A stretch of 64,000 nucleotides of DNA. It comes from Spirogloea muscicola (lineage: Eukaryota > Streptophyta > Zygnematophyceae > Spirogloeales > Spirogloeaceae). Under the pieces are notes generated by a model. It searched no databases. It saw only the letters and a program-made list of their open reading frames with translations, and was not told the DNA's origin. The stretch is from assembly GCA_009602725.1 (NCBI GenBank), contig WELB01000092.1, positions 295,156 through 359,155 on the forward strand, written 5' to 3'. Shown here one piece after another: positions 44,900 through 56,326 of the stretch. The translations under genes were made by a program, and so were the position numbers. Within the stretch, counting starts at the first letter, position 1. Each line of letters opens with the position of its first letter.

Positions 44900-45300
44900 A
44901 AGCTTCCCTTGTTGAGTTGCTGTGCGCTTCAGCACTTTTCTGGCCTCTTTGTATGTTCATTCTTTTCCTGGGCTGGCCAATCACAGCCATCGCCTCTACT
45001 GGAAGAGTCTATCTTTCTACACTGATTCAGTCCCCTGGTTCACTTTGGATTTTGTCCGTTCTTTCTGGGCTGGCTTTTCACAGGCCCCTGACTTATATTG
45101 GAAGAGCTGTTGCCTTATCAGAGCCGTCTTAGCAACTAGTATCTTGCTCTTTGCGCCATCCGGCCCCTCCCGACTATGTGCATTCTTTTGGGCTGGCCTC
45201 TCACAGCCACCAGTCAATTTGGAGGCGCTGTTTTCTCGTTCAGAGCCCCTTTCTGGGCTGGCTTTTGTGGGACCCCAGTCCCAGAAACGCCTGGCAAAAC
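44900..45300 (+). mobile_element. LINE 3' UTR modules upstream of SEC5
   Basis: Four modules in tandem: CTGGGCTGGCCAATCACAGCC (~44967), TCTGGGCTGGCTTTTCACAGGC (~45065), TTTGGGCTGGCCTCTCACAGCC (~45188) and TCTGGGCTGGCTTTTGTGGG (~45253). They face away from the minus-strand block at 43880-44480, giving a tail-to-tail arrangement. The end lies about 150 bp from the SEC5 start. Confidence 0.65.
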
Positions 45301-45423
45301 CGTTGCCACCGTCAGTGGTTCCCCGCTCTGCGCCGTTAGGCGCGGGCTGGTAGTGGGACGAGCTCGTTGTAGGCGCGCCGGCTCCGCCAATCCCGTCTCC
45401 TCGCCCGCCTTCGCCGCCGCCAG

Positions 45424-45455
<32 letters not shown>

Positions 45456-45457
45456 CT

Positions 45458-48400
45458 ATGCCGGCGCGGGGGCTGGAGGCGCTGAGGAGGCCGCCGCCGG
45501 CTCCGGCGGGCTCGCCGTTTGTGCCGCCTCGCGCCGCGGGGCTTGATGGCAATGGCAGGCCGGCCGAGGACGACGACTCTGAAGGAGACGTGCTCAGCAT
45601 TTCTTCCGACGACGATGACGACCACGTAGCCACGTCGAAGGTGGTCGGCCCAGCGGTCCACCAAGCTGCTGACCTTAGCTGCGAGCCTTGGGCCTAACGG
45701 TGGATTGCGTGGCTGCTTGCCATTCACGCCTTCCAATGTTGCCAGCTTAGTGACAGTCAAGTATCTGAAGTTGCAGCTCAGGTCGTCATTCTTTGCACTT
45801 GCAGATGAAGATAAGCCCTTCGGTTCCTAGCGGCCGAGGTGAGACTGACGTAACGATCTCGTCATGTATCCGGTGGAGGAGCAGAAGGACAGGAGCGACA
45901 TTGTGGTGAAGCGGCAGGAGCAGCCACGCCGTGCGCCCCTTGCCAAGGATGTCGCGGAGCTGGACGAAGACGGCGAAGAGCCCATTGCCTGGGACGAGGT
46001 GCGAGAAGAAGAGGTGAGCCTGACTCGCCTATATTCAGCTTTTATGGAAGCCTTTCCATGCCTTTCAACAATGTACAGGTAATCAGGTCCATACTTTTGC
46101 ACGTTGTTCAGATGTCATCGGAGCACTGTGACGGTCTTAACCACCATGAGGGTTTCATATTGCTCAATGTACCACCTGCCTTGTTGAAGGGCAGCTTGAA
46201 CGCCAGGTGCGAGATATGAGGCAGGGCCCTCCTGTGGACCCTATCCGCACAGGTACCACGGTCGTCGGTGACTCGATGCAGATACAGCAGGGTGATCTCT
46301 TGGATCCACTTGGACTTGGGTAGGCTGCTAAGAACTTACTGCTAAGAACTTACAGCTTTGTTGTATCAGGAATGGCTTGTTCACTTGTGCAATGCCAGCC
46401 TTGACTATCTGGTCAAGTGTAGGTCTCAGCCCCAATCCCCTAGATATACACAAGATTCCTGCAATGTATAGCTTATTAATATGGCGTGATATGAGTAATC
46501 GTGTACGATATCTTGATTTCATTTCAAGCCTGCCCTCCTCATGCAGGGCCATCAACCTGAAATCAATGACGCTCCTTCGTGGAGTCCATGTGTCAATGTC
46601 GGGAGGTTTATCTGCTCCTGGCTCCAATACGTCGTCGCCAGCAAGGCAGGCAATGCTCCGCGGCATGATGAAGGATGGCAAGATCAATTACGATGGGCTT
46701 CAAGTTCCAGAGTCGCCAGCATCGTCGCAGGCAGAGACGCCCGGTGCTCGCATAGACAATGTTCTTAAGGGTGAGATTTTCGCTAATCAACATCTCAGCT
46801 GCTCTACATTGCAGCCCCAACCTTTCCCTTCTGTCCAATAGTCACTTTCCTACTCTGCAAGCTGTTCCAATGCTTTCCCCTGGCTATCTGCCACATGCCA
46901 TCGTCTCACTCCCTTTCCTCACTCGTGATGCCCAGAATCCCTCTTCCCATCCCCTCCTTACATTACTCTCCACCCTTCACATTACTCCCCCCCTCCCCCC
47001 CAACCCCAATGCTTATGACCATTTTGGCAATGAATGTGCAGTCATTTCTGAGTACTGCTCCACTCTGCCTCCTCTGCTTCTTGCCCAGCAGCCACTCTAG
47101 AAACCTGGCCATGATTTCCAAGATAGAAGAGCCTTCTCTCCTAACACAGCCGTTAGATCACAGGACTCCAAGTAGATGATTTAAACTGGTGAATGAGGAT
47201 ATGAGAGATGATTATGTGACATGTGACATAAAAGCAGCTGACCTTTCATCTGCTTACTGCACGTTTGTTGGTTTGCAGACAAATGCACTTACTACAGTGA
47301 AAACTTTGACTCCAAAGCTTACCTTGCAACCATTCATCGCGAGACTCCAGCCGCTGACCTTGAGACTGGACAACTTGCCTTGAAAAAGGACCTGCACAAC
47401 CGTAAAGAGCAGCTGAAGCGGCTTGTGAAGGAGAACTTTGACTGTTTCATCTCGTGCAAGAACACAATAGATGGCAAGATCCTCTGCTCAACTTCACATA
47501 CCTGGCTGACAGCATCATGCACTATCAGCTCGCTCTCAGATTGACTCTGACATACATGATGATGTTCTCCTGACACCTCTTTCTATCTCGACTTTGTGTA
47601 TTGTGTAAACAGACATACACAAGCGCATGAAAGAGATAGAGGAAGATAAGGAGGGTGCTGGAACAATTCAGTTAAGTGCTGCCATAGCGGAGGTTGACTC
47701 TGTTGCCAAGCTGGCATTTGGAACACTTCTGGAACGTCAGGTCAGTGGTGTTGCTCCCTGAAGCACCAGAATACTTATAGGCGAGCAAGCATCAATAGAA
47801 GCCAGATGATCTATAGGCTCAGCCTTCAAGCTGGACAAATTCAGTAATCTACATTGATGGCAGTTCTCCTGATCATTACATCAAGACTGCCACTTGCTTG
47901 ATGCTTTCTAAATTCGCACATGAATTCGTCGTTCTAACAGGAGCATGCAGATAGGATACGATCAGTGCAAGGGCTGTTGCAGCGCTTCCGAACGCTGTTC
48001 AATCTGCCCAGTACAATTCGAAGTCATATCAAGAGAAAGGAATACGATGTGGCCATTCGAGAATATAAGAAGGCCAAGTCACTAGTCATACCCACTCAGG
48101 TACAGCTCTCATGCCAGTACTTTCTCAAAACATCTTCCTGCACTTAAAATAGCTATCACTGCTTTGACTTTTCAAGTGCTGATCTAGTCTTTGTAGGAAC
48201 AGAAGATAGTGTGTGGTACATGTTGCCAGCATCGTATATAATGCGCAGGTAGGCATACTAAAACGAGTGCTTGAAGAAGTTGACAAAGTCATTCACGAGT
48301 TTAAGGAAGTGCTCTACAAGTCCATGGAAGATCCCAGTGTGGAGCTTTCTGAGGTAATGCTTCACTTCCATTGTCCAACCTTGTGGCCTTGCCTGCAGTC

Positions 48401-51400
48401 TCCTGCATTTTGCTGCCCCTAACATTGAGGTTCGTTGCTTGCCACTTGCCCGACGTTGCCCAACGTTCGTTGCTTGCAAATTACCTACCGATCAGGCCCT
48501 GACAAGGACCAACCTTTGCACTAGAGAGAGTGATAGCTACAATGACGCTCTGATTGGAGCTGATTATTCGGGTATAATTGGTGCTGAACAGGTGGAGAAG
48601 AGCATACAGCTTCTGCATGAGTTAGAGCCAGAATCAGATCCTGTCTGGCACTATCTCTGCATACAGGTGAGCCTTCCTAAGTGTGGATGTACATTTGCAA
48701 TGGAAGTTCTGTTGGAAGCAGTTGTAACCTTCACAACTTGTCATGAAGTGCAGCACGACAGAGCTTGAAGCCAGTCATGAGTACTGCTATGTAAGATAAC
48801 AAGTAGGCCACTGATAAGCTAGGAGTTTAAATGGTGTTTACTGAGCAGGATCGGCGCATACGAGGTTTGCTTGAAGGCTGCAGCATTGAGCATGAGAGTC
48901 ACATGGAGGCCCTCCAAGAGAAGGTTCAGGAGCAGAAGGCAGCTGCTCAACGCTGGAAGGAACTTCAGCAGATTTCTTCCCAGGCTGTGAGAGCACTTTC
49001 ATGCTTTGCAACTGCAGGACTCAATAGGCCGTACTGTACTGGCCCTGTTGAGGTTCGCGTTCTCTTTGAGCCATGTAAATCTTTTTAAGTTTGAGACGTG
49101 AGATTTGTCATCATGCAGCCACTGCAGTGACACATAACATTTCAAGCCCACACACTGCAATTGCTCCGTAGTTGAAAGTCTAGTTGAAGGCAAAGGGACT
49201 TACTGCGACTGCTTGCCTGCAGTCAGAAGTGGACCTCTCACTGCTTGTGGGCGACGACAATGAGGATGATGAAAGCGGGGCGACAGGCACGAGCGGTGGC
49301 CTCATAGAAGAAGCTGACGCATTACAGCTGAGGCTCATCCGCAGGTTGTCAACCATCCTAGAGAAGAATGTGCCGCACTTCTGGCGGCTGTCCATTTCCA
49401 TCTTCTCTGGCCGATTTGCTATGGACGAACAGGTGAGTCAAATCTTTCTCAGTGACTACAGGGTGGGAAGTTGAATTCCAGCAGCTGTTCATGGCTCACA
49501 AATGCAGTATGAAACTATAGCTGACGGTTAAAAGCATGACAACCCTGCATCCATTGTTATTGAGCTTAATTGGAAATATGTATCTGGAGGATTGCAGCTG
49601 AGAGGAGGAAAAGGTGGAAACAGAGTAGTTTCAGGTGTAGATGATAGTAGTAGTAGATACATGCGGCACACAGAGGAAGAGGTGGAGGGTATGATTCTTG
49701 GAATTTTTGCCCTGTATGAAAGCAAGGCAAGTGCTTCCAAAAGCTTAAAGTTTGCAACGGCGCATGTTAGCCAGCAGAACTTGTCATTTTGTAGACCCTT
49801 ATTAAATAGGAGACAAGAAACAAGAGGAGACTAGGAATTATGCATTCTTGTCTATGTCTCTGCATAATTTGAGCATAAAATGCAGGCCACCCTTGAGAGC
49901 TGTGGGCTTGGAGCCTTGACGCAATGTGATGCTGAAGCCCATCTTAATTGCTCTCTCCAGATTCAAGTGGCCTTTGTTGCACTGGCAGACGGCAACATCT
50001 TGAGACCACAAGTTCGGTCTGCAGTTAGCGATATTGCATCTACGTGCTCAGCTTTTATGAGTAATGACTGGGCCCCTCCAGCCGCAGGTATGCTATGTAC
50101 CTCTGCCTACGTGCCTTTCATACCTCCCCCTCCCCTCCCCCACTCTCTCCATCCGCCCATCTATCCTCCCTGTCCATCCAACCCTCTCTGATGAAAATTG
50201 ATTAAGTGGTAAACTTGATATTGCAATTAGCACCTGCAGTGCTCTCTGATAGTTGGTGGAGTCTGGTACAATGATGTATTGCGCTTGTTTGCTGGTTGTC
50301 AAGGCTGCTCCTTGCAAAGGCCTAGTAATTGTAATGACAATCTGCATGTACTTGTCGTTGCAGTGCAAGCACTCCTGGTGCTGAGGATTGAAGTTACCTT
50401 ATTCTTTGTCACGAGGCTCTGCTCCTTGATGAGAGCCACGACGCAGCAGCTCTCAGAAGAGGAGGACTGGTGTCCAGTGCCCAATACGCTGAGACAGGAA
50501 GCCCCAGTCGCCATCTCTGCATTTCCTCTCCGATTCTTGGAGATGATGACTGCAGCAATGAGTCACATCTCTGAGTAAGACCGAGTCACTGCAACTCTTG
50601 GAGGCCAATGCATGACTACCACACTGCCTTGACCTCAGAGATTTGATTGCTTGAAAGGTCGAGCAGTAGCCACAATGAATCATTGAGTGCTTCATGGTTG
50701 CCTTGACCAACTTGCATGTTCCTGCTGACAACACTGTATCTAGCAAAAAAGCATTGGCATTAGCAAGGTAAGCATTGGCATTGGCTACCGTTCTTCAGTG
50801 CCCGTAGACACTCCTACCTTATCTCAGACTGCTTCACAAGTACCGCTTGACCGCTTGAGCATTAGGCCGCCCTCAGAGGAACCTCCATCACCTCTTGGCA
50901 GTGTGCTAGAGAAAATGTGGGAGGATGACAACGAAATGGCCAATCGGGGCATCGCACAAGGCAACGCAGTGGCTGAGGCTATGACTGGTATCCAAAATTC
51001 TGTGAAAGTTGCATTCTTCGACTCATTCTTTGACTTTTCTGGTGAGTCCCAAGTTGAGCTCCGTTTGGTCAGAGTCTTGCCCTTTACTAACAGGTCACTT
51101 CGATTTCCGATAAGTTGCATATCGCCAGCTGGTCCATCTTCCAGGTTCTTTGACATCTATCATTCTCCTGATACAATTTCTTCGGCTGTCCTACTCTCTC
51201 TTGACCTGCTTTGACAAGTACTGCCTTGATTCGGCCGTTGATTGCAGATTGCATCGAGAAGATGGCAGAGCAGCTTCCTCAGACCAGCACACCGGACCAG
51301 GGGGTATTGGAAAGTCCAGGAATAGGTCCCGCCTCCCCCAATGGGTCAATGCTGGGTAATGGCTCAGGCCTTTCAACGAGCTACACGGGCCTGGAGGCAG

Positions 51401-53533
51401 GAGAGGAGGTTGCCTCTCCACATCAGCGGATACTCATGCTGCTCTCAAACTCTAGCTTCTGCCGTGTCATCATCCTACCCGAGCTGACCTTGAAATATGA
51501 GCGACTCTGGATAGGCGTGGATGGCAGGTCAGTTGAGATGCCCTGCAGACGTTGTTCAGGGATTGCTGTACAGGAAAAGCAGAGAAGGGGACTGTCCTTG
51601 TGCCTCGCCAGCTGGAATATTAAATACTATTGATCAACAATTTTGTCATCTCTTTCCAGTGAGGACATGCAACAGCATCCAGGGGTCCCCTTGCCGCCAT
51701 ACATGCAGAGGCCCGAGACCGACAGCAACTACCTCACTAGCCAGAAAGTCAATGAGCACCTCATCAGCCTGGAGGAGAAGCTTCTGAATCAGTACTTGGA
51801 TGCAAAGGCGGCACTTCTAGGCCCTGCAGTTGCTGCTTACCTTCTGGAAGATGGCACACAATGGTCGTCTGCTCCACCAGTCAAGGTTTGATACTTAAGC
51901 ACACAAGTGCCAGTAGTGCTGTGGACTCCTTGACCACTTGCAGGACCTATGAACTTGGACATGACAGCCTCACTCTATCATTCCTTCCTTACCTTGTATC
52001 AACACCAACCTGTCCTCTTAAACCATGATATGGCGCATTTCGCATTGTATTTTGCCAAGAGCCTTCTGCTCCATGCTTGAGTCATCGCAGGAATAGCTTC
52101 ACTGAGGTGAGCAGCTGTTGAGGCTGGGACTGAGACAAAGGTTGAGGCTGAGATGCCCTCCATTGTGCATGTGTCAGGGCTTGAGGGACTCGGCACTGGA
52201 GCTCATGCACCCGCTTGTTGAAGTGCACGCTGAGGTGTTCACAGGGGCCATGCCGTTCCTTGACCGTGCCATCGCGGTGTTGGCGGAGGGCCTCATGCAC
52301 GCACTCTTGTCAGTGTCCTCGGAGCACAAGGCGCTTAATCAGCTCGATCCGAATGCCTTCTGCCAGCTCTCGCTCGAGGTACTCCGTTGTTGTAAGAGGA
52401 AAAACGCAGTTGTTTGACGATGTGACTTGCCCTCTTCTGCTAACTCAGCACCAAGGCTGGCCAACCTGGACTGAAGAGAAAGTTGTATGACATTGTGTTC
52501 AGCTGGACTACTTTGAAACCATTCTAGCATCCTTCACGACACCGGCGATGGAGGACACGGTCATCTCCCTGCGTGAGCAGCTCCTTGACCGGACTTTGGA
52601 GGGCCTCCAGCTCTACAACGAGTCGCTAGAGCCCGCTGGGGCCCGAGGTCGTAGGAGCCAGCAGGAAGATGTGGATGATAAGGCCGCTGCACTGCCCCTC
52701 CTGCATAGCCCCGAGGACGTGCTTGTGAGTGCTTGCCAACAACCTCAGCTCCTTCCCATCACATCTGATTATACATGGTTTGCAATGCGTCACCACTTCC
52801 TGCAGGGATGCTCTTCAGCTTTGCCGCTTGTGGTGTTGTGGGCCGCTCATGCTAGGAGATAGATTGACGTCTCCGCCCACACCATTTTGCACTACATTTC
52901 TTGTCTGCTCAAGCTGGTTGCTTCTGGCGGTTCCCTCGCATCCATAACAGCTCTGCACACCCCGCCGCTGTGTGGCCACAGGCAATGGCAAGGGGGCTGA
53001 GCGCCGACTTCCTGGCAGCGGAACTCAAGCGGACGCGCATAAATGTTGTCTGCTTCACTGAGGCCCGCCCACAGGAGGACGGACTGGGCTACGGCACGCT
53101 CGGTCAAAGAGCCGGCACTGGGCAGCCTGTTGCTGGGCAGCCATACAATGCGTCCTCCCAACAAAGGCCGCTGGCAGGCAGCAGTGGCAGGCCATACGGA
53201 GGTGGCAGCGTGCCTCCAACTTATGCTCCTCCTCAAGTCGGAGGACCTCCTTTGCAGAAGACGCTGTCCGGCGGCGGGACAACGGGTGCCAGGAGTCTAC
53301 GGCGTAAGGAGGGCAGCGGCGAGCTCCTGCCGGCCCGAGGCCCGGGCCTGCCGCCCCTCCCCTCCCACGCACCGTCGCTGTCCAATGCATCTGACACCAG
53401 CTCCGACTATGGCGAGCGCTTCAGCAAGGCCCCCGCCGGCCCAGGCCTAGGCACAGCTGCTGGATCCCGCCGAGCTCCCACGTCGCTTCGGCGGAGCCTC
53501 AGCCGGCAGTCAGATGACGAGCTCCACTACTAG
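45458..53533 (+). CDS. SEC5: exocyst complex subunit SEC5
   Basis: About 20 exons. Exon 1 (45458-45640) gives a Pro/Ala-rich start and EDDDSEGDVLSISSDDDDD, matching the acidic VELLSISSGDDD of plant SEC5. The core follows: CTYYSENFDSKAYLATIHRE, then ETGQLALKKDLHNRKEQLKR, VKENFDCFISCKNTID, KRMKEIEEDKEGAG, SVQGLLQRFRTLFNLPS (~47965-48020), EPESDPVWHYLCIQ, HFWRLSISIFSGRFAMDEQ, and the last exons ending RRSLSRQSDDELHY before the stop. SEC5 is part of the octameric tether that docks secretory vesicles at the plasma membrane; in plants it supports polarised growth and cell-plate formation. A GC-AG intron follows 47473. The joins of exons 2-3 (45641-46013) are uncertain. The C-terminal Ser/Gly/Pro-rich tail is longer than I recall in Arabidopsis. 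No break was seen. Confidence 0.93.
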
Positions 53534-53929
53534 TTAAGTACTACTATTGACTCCTGACAAATAAGAGTGCCTAGAGACGCAGTGAATGTGTTTTTCTTAA
53601 GTGGTTCAGGATAGTTGAGCTGCTGGCTTCCAGGCCGACCGGCGGCACACATCCTGGTCCTCATTGTCTATTCGACCTCTTGCTGCTTTGGCAGCACTGA
53701 ACAACTTTTTGAGCCTCAGTTGCCATCTTGGCTGATCTTGGTGGAGAACCTGCAACTGCAACTCCGTCAGATGTCTATGGCCAAAGTGGTCATAAGACTT
53801 CGTTGTACTCGTGCTTTTCTTATCCATATCCTCCGTCACCTGCACGGATTTTGATAACAGAGGAAAGCAGTAACCAATGGCCCGACGTCCCGACGTCCTG
53901 ACAAATGTTACCAAGGGGAGCAGGCCGAT

Positions 53930-54240
53930 GTCGCCGCGCAGGTGAATCGCATGCGCCTGTCGGTATCGCTGCGGTCAATGGCGCACGCGTTGCATCTGCG
54001 TGCCTGTCGGGCTTTGGCTGCAGCCTCTGGCTATAGACGGGGGACTTGCTACATGGAGACCAGTTTCTGAGACCTGCAGCTGCTCAACAGGGGGCATTGA
54101 GCACCCAGTGGCCACTTGCGTCGCTGTGTTTTATTTAGCGCTCTTCTGGCCCCTTCCAACCTCGTGCATGTTTTTGTAGGCTGGTCAATCGCAGCCATCG
54201 CCCTCTACTGGGGTGACAGTAACAGTGGGTCAGAAGCCAC
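53930..54240 (+). mobile_element. LINE 3' end
   Basis: It reads VNRMRLSVSLRSMAHALHLR, then ACRALAAASGYRRGTCYMET, then a degenerate terminus at ~54066. The UTR carries GGGGGCATTGAGCACCCAGT, also seen at 725-745 and 55710-55735, followed by TAGGCTGGTCAATCGCAGCC. Confidence 0.65.
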
Positions 54241-55300
54241 GGGTCGCATAAGCTATACCAAAGAAGGCGGGACGGCGCCCTTCCGACGAGCAAGTGAGGC
54301 GAGTGGGGAGCAGTCGGCGCAATGCCACAAGAATTGGCGCTGGTGCAACCAGAGAGCGGGTGTGAGAGAGGCCGGCGCGGAGGCAAGCAAAGGAAAGCTG
54401 CCTTCTCACGAGAGGGCAGTCAGTGGCGGTGAGGAGGCAGCAGTTGAGGAGGTCACTGGAAGAGCTCACGGAAGCTCACTGGAGCCGGACTGGGCCAGGC
54501 AGGGCGCGGGCGCGGCGCCGCCGAGAAGGCTGGTGGCGTACGAAGGACGCAGCGGCGGTGGTTCCTTTCCCTTGGTGTAGATGTATTCGTGCAGCTTTTC
54601 CAAGATATCGATATGATCAACTTATGGCGCCGCAGCATGCGGGCCCGCAGCATGCCTGGAGGAGGCGGAGGAGGAGGTGCTCCGCCGCGGAGCCTCGGAG
54701 CTGCAGCTGGGCAGGAGCGCTTAGAGCGGAGGGAGGGCGGTGGATGCAGAGGTCACTGAGCGAGGCAAAGCTGTTTTCGCTAATTCGGTGGGGCGGCTGT
54801 GAAGCCCAGGCCGAGTGCCCACAAAGGGAAATGGAGTGTGTATTAAGAGATGGAGGGCCTGTGTGGCCAAGTACAAAAGGCAAGCCCTCAGAGTGACTGG
54901 GGAGAGCACAAACGCTGCGTGGAGATGCAGGCTGGTCAAATGGGCTGAAGGGGGCCTCCTCGTGTCAGCAAGGGGAAGTCAGGTGGGAGCGGGAAAGTTG
55001 CTGTGTACTGGAAAAATGGAAGGCTTGAGTGGTAAGTACATTGGCAAGCACAGGTGGGCTGCGGGGAGGGAGGGAACCTTGCTGCGCTTCGGCCACAGTG
55101 GGGGCCGCCTGGGACACGACTGTGTTCTGAGTGATCAAAACAAGAAGTGATGGTGGGCCTGAGTTGGCCAAGTACGTGGGCAAGCATGCTGCAGCTCTTC
55201 CCAATGCGATGAAGGCAGTGGACGGCCAGCCCCAAGGAGGAGGGGTGAAAGAGGGAGGAGAGAGAGGAGGCGCGCGGTGCGCATGCAGTGAAAGGGAGGC
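54241..55300 (-). mobile_element. decayed LINE-related sequence, minus orientation
   Basis: GGCCAAGTACAAAAGGCAAG (~54868) and TTGGCCAAGTACGTGGGCAA (~55153) are reverse complements of the UTR core seen at 1380-1410. GAGGCGCGCGGTGCGCATGC at 55266-55285 matches the boxes at 3280 and 44300. A GC-rich segment (54480-54720) in between is not repeat-like and might be a relic of host sequence. Confidence 0.45.
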
Positions 55301-55985
55301 CAACTTCAAGCCAACACTGCTTTCCAGCCCTTTCAGACGTTGTACGTTGCTTTGGGCTGGCCTCTCAAAGCCATCGCCCTCTACTGGAAGTGTCTTCCTG
55401 TCTTTCTCTCACAGCCATTGCCTTACATTCGAAGAGCTCTTCATCTTGGGCAAAGCTAGTGCAGGTATTGGGGATACATGAAACGGAGCCCTATGCTATG
55501 CGGGGTTACTAAGCTCCCATACGCTGCGGTCTCTTGCATAGCCTTGTGATCTGGCGCCTTTTGGCCCTTCAGACCTTGTCCATTCCTTCTGGGCTGAATA
55601 CTAAGTGATATTATCCTACATGGTCCGTGCTTATAATATCTGTCAGCGCTTTTCGGCACTTCGGACCTTGTCAATTATCTTCGGCCTGGCTGATCACAGC
55701 CAGCCCGGAAACAGGGGATACTGAGCACCCAGTGGCCACCTGAGTCGCCGTGCGCTTCCAACGCTGTTCTGGCCCCTTCGAACCTTGTTCAATCTTCTCC
55801 TTGGACTGGCCAATTAGCCATCGCCCTCTACTGGAAGAGTCTGTCTTCCACAGCCCCCGGCCCCCTTGGAACCTTGTCAATTCTTTTCGGGCTGGCTTCT
55901 CACAGCCCTTGCCCCCATTGGGAGAGCCACTTCTTCTTTGGAAGAAAGAACGAGCTAACTTGGAAGAACTCATGCTGCTCTTGCC
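55301..55985 (+). mobile_element. LINE 3' UTR module array
   Basis: At least five modules are present, including TTTGGGCTGGCCTCTCAAAGCC (~55350), TGGACTGGCCAATTAGCC (~55803) and the intact stem-loop GGGCTG-8 nt-CAGCCC at 55889-55908, followed by TTGGGAGAGCCACTTCTTCT. Copies are in one orientation and diverge from each other, so they are either ancient tandem modules or successive self-insertions. Confidence 0.65.
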
Positions 55986-56104
55986 AAGGAGGCTAAGGAG
56001 TTTAAGATAACAGTGTGACGTCAGAGTATACAGGGAGGGAGGAAGGACGAAGGGTGGAGGGCGATCGTCGCCGGGGCAATGGGCGGACGGGCACGGCAGG
56101 GGCG

Positions 56105-56150
56105 CCAGGCGAGGAGGGAGGGAGGAGGGAGGGAGGAGGGAGGGTGTGTC
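56105..56150 (+). repeat. GGGAGGGAGGA-rich tract with G-quadruplex potential
   Basis: Repeated GGGAGGGAGGA units give at least six GGG runs in 40 bp on the coding strand, about 180-220 bp upstream of the ankyrin-BTB start codon. A CTCTCTGTCTCTCT tract follows. This is most likely core promoter or 5' UTR. Confidence 0.65.
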
Positions 56151-56261
56151 TCTCTGTCTCTCTGCGCGCTCGCTCCTCTTCTCTTTTAATATCGCTCTTT
56201 TAATATCAGCAGCCGCGTTCTTCTGCTCTCTAGAGGCTCGTCGAGGCCAGCAGAGCTCCTC

Positions 56262-56292
<31 letters not shown>

Positions 56293-56326
56293 CGTGGGTG
56301 GCGGCGGCATTGGCGGCGAAGGCGGG

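Noticed and set aside
54116-55150. Arg/Ala-rich open frames upstream of the ankyrin-BTB gene
   Set aside because: They overlap LINE modules and a GC-rich relic in several frames on both strands, with no family resemblance.
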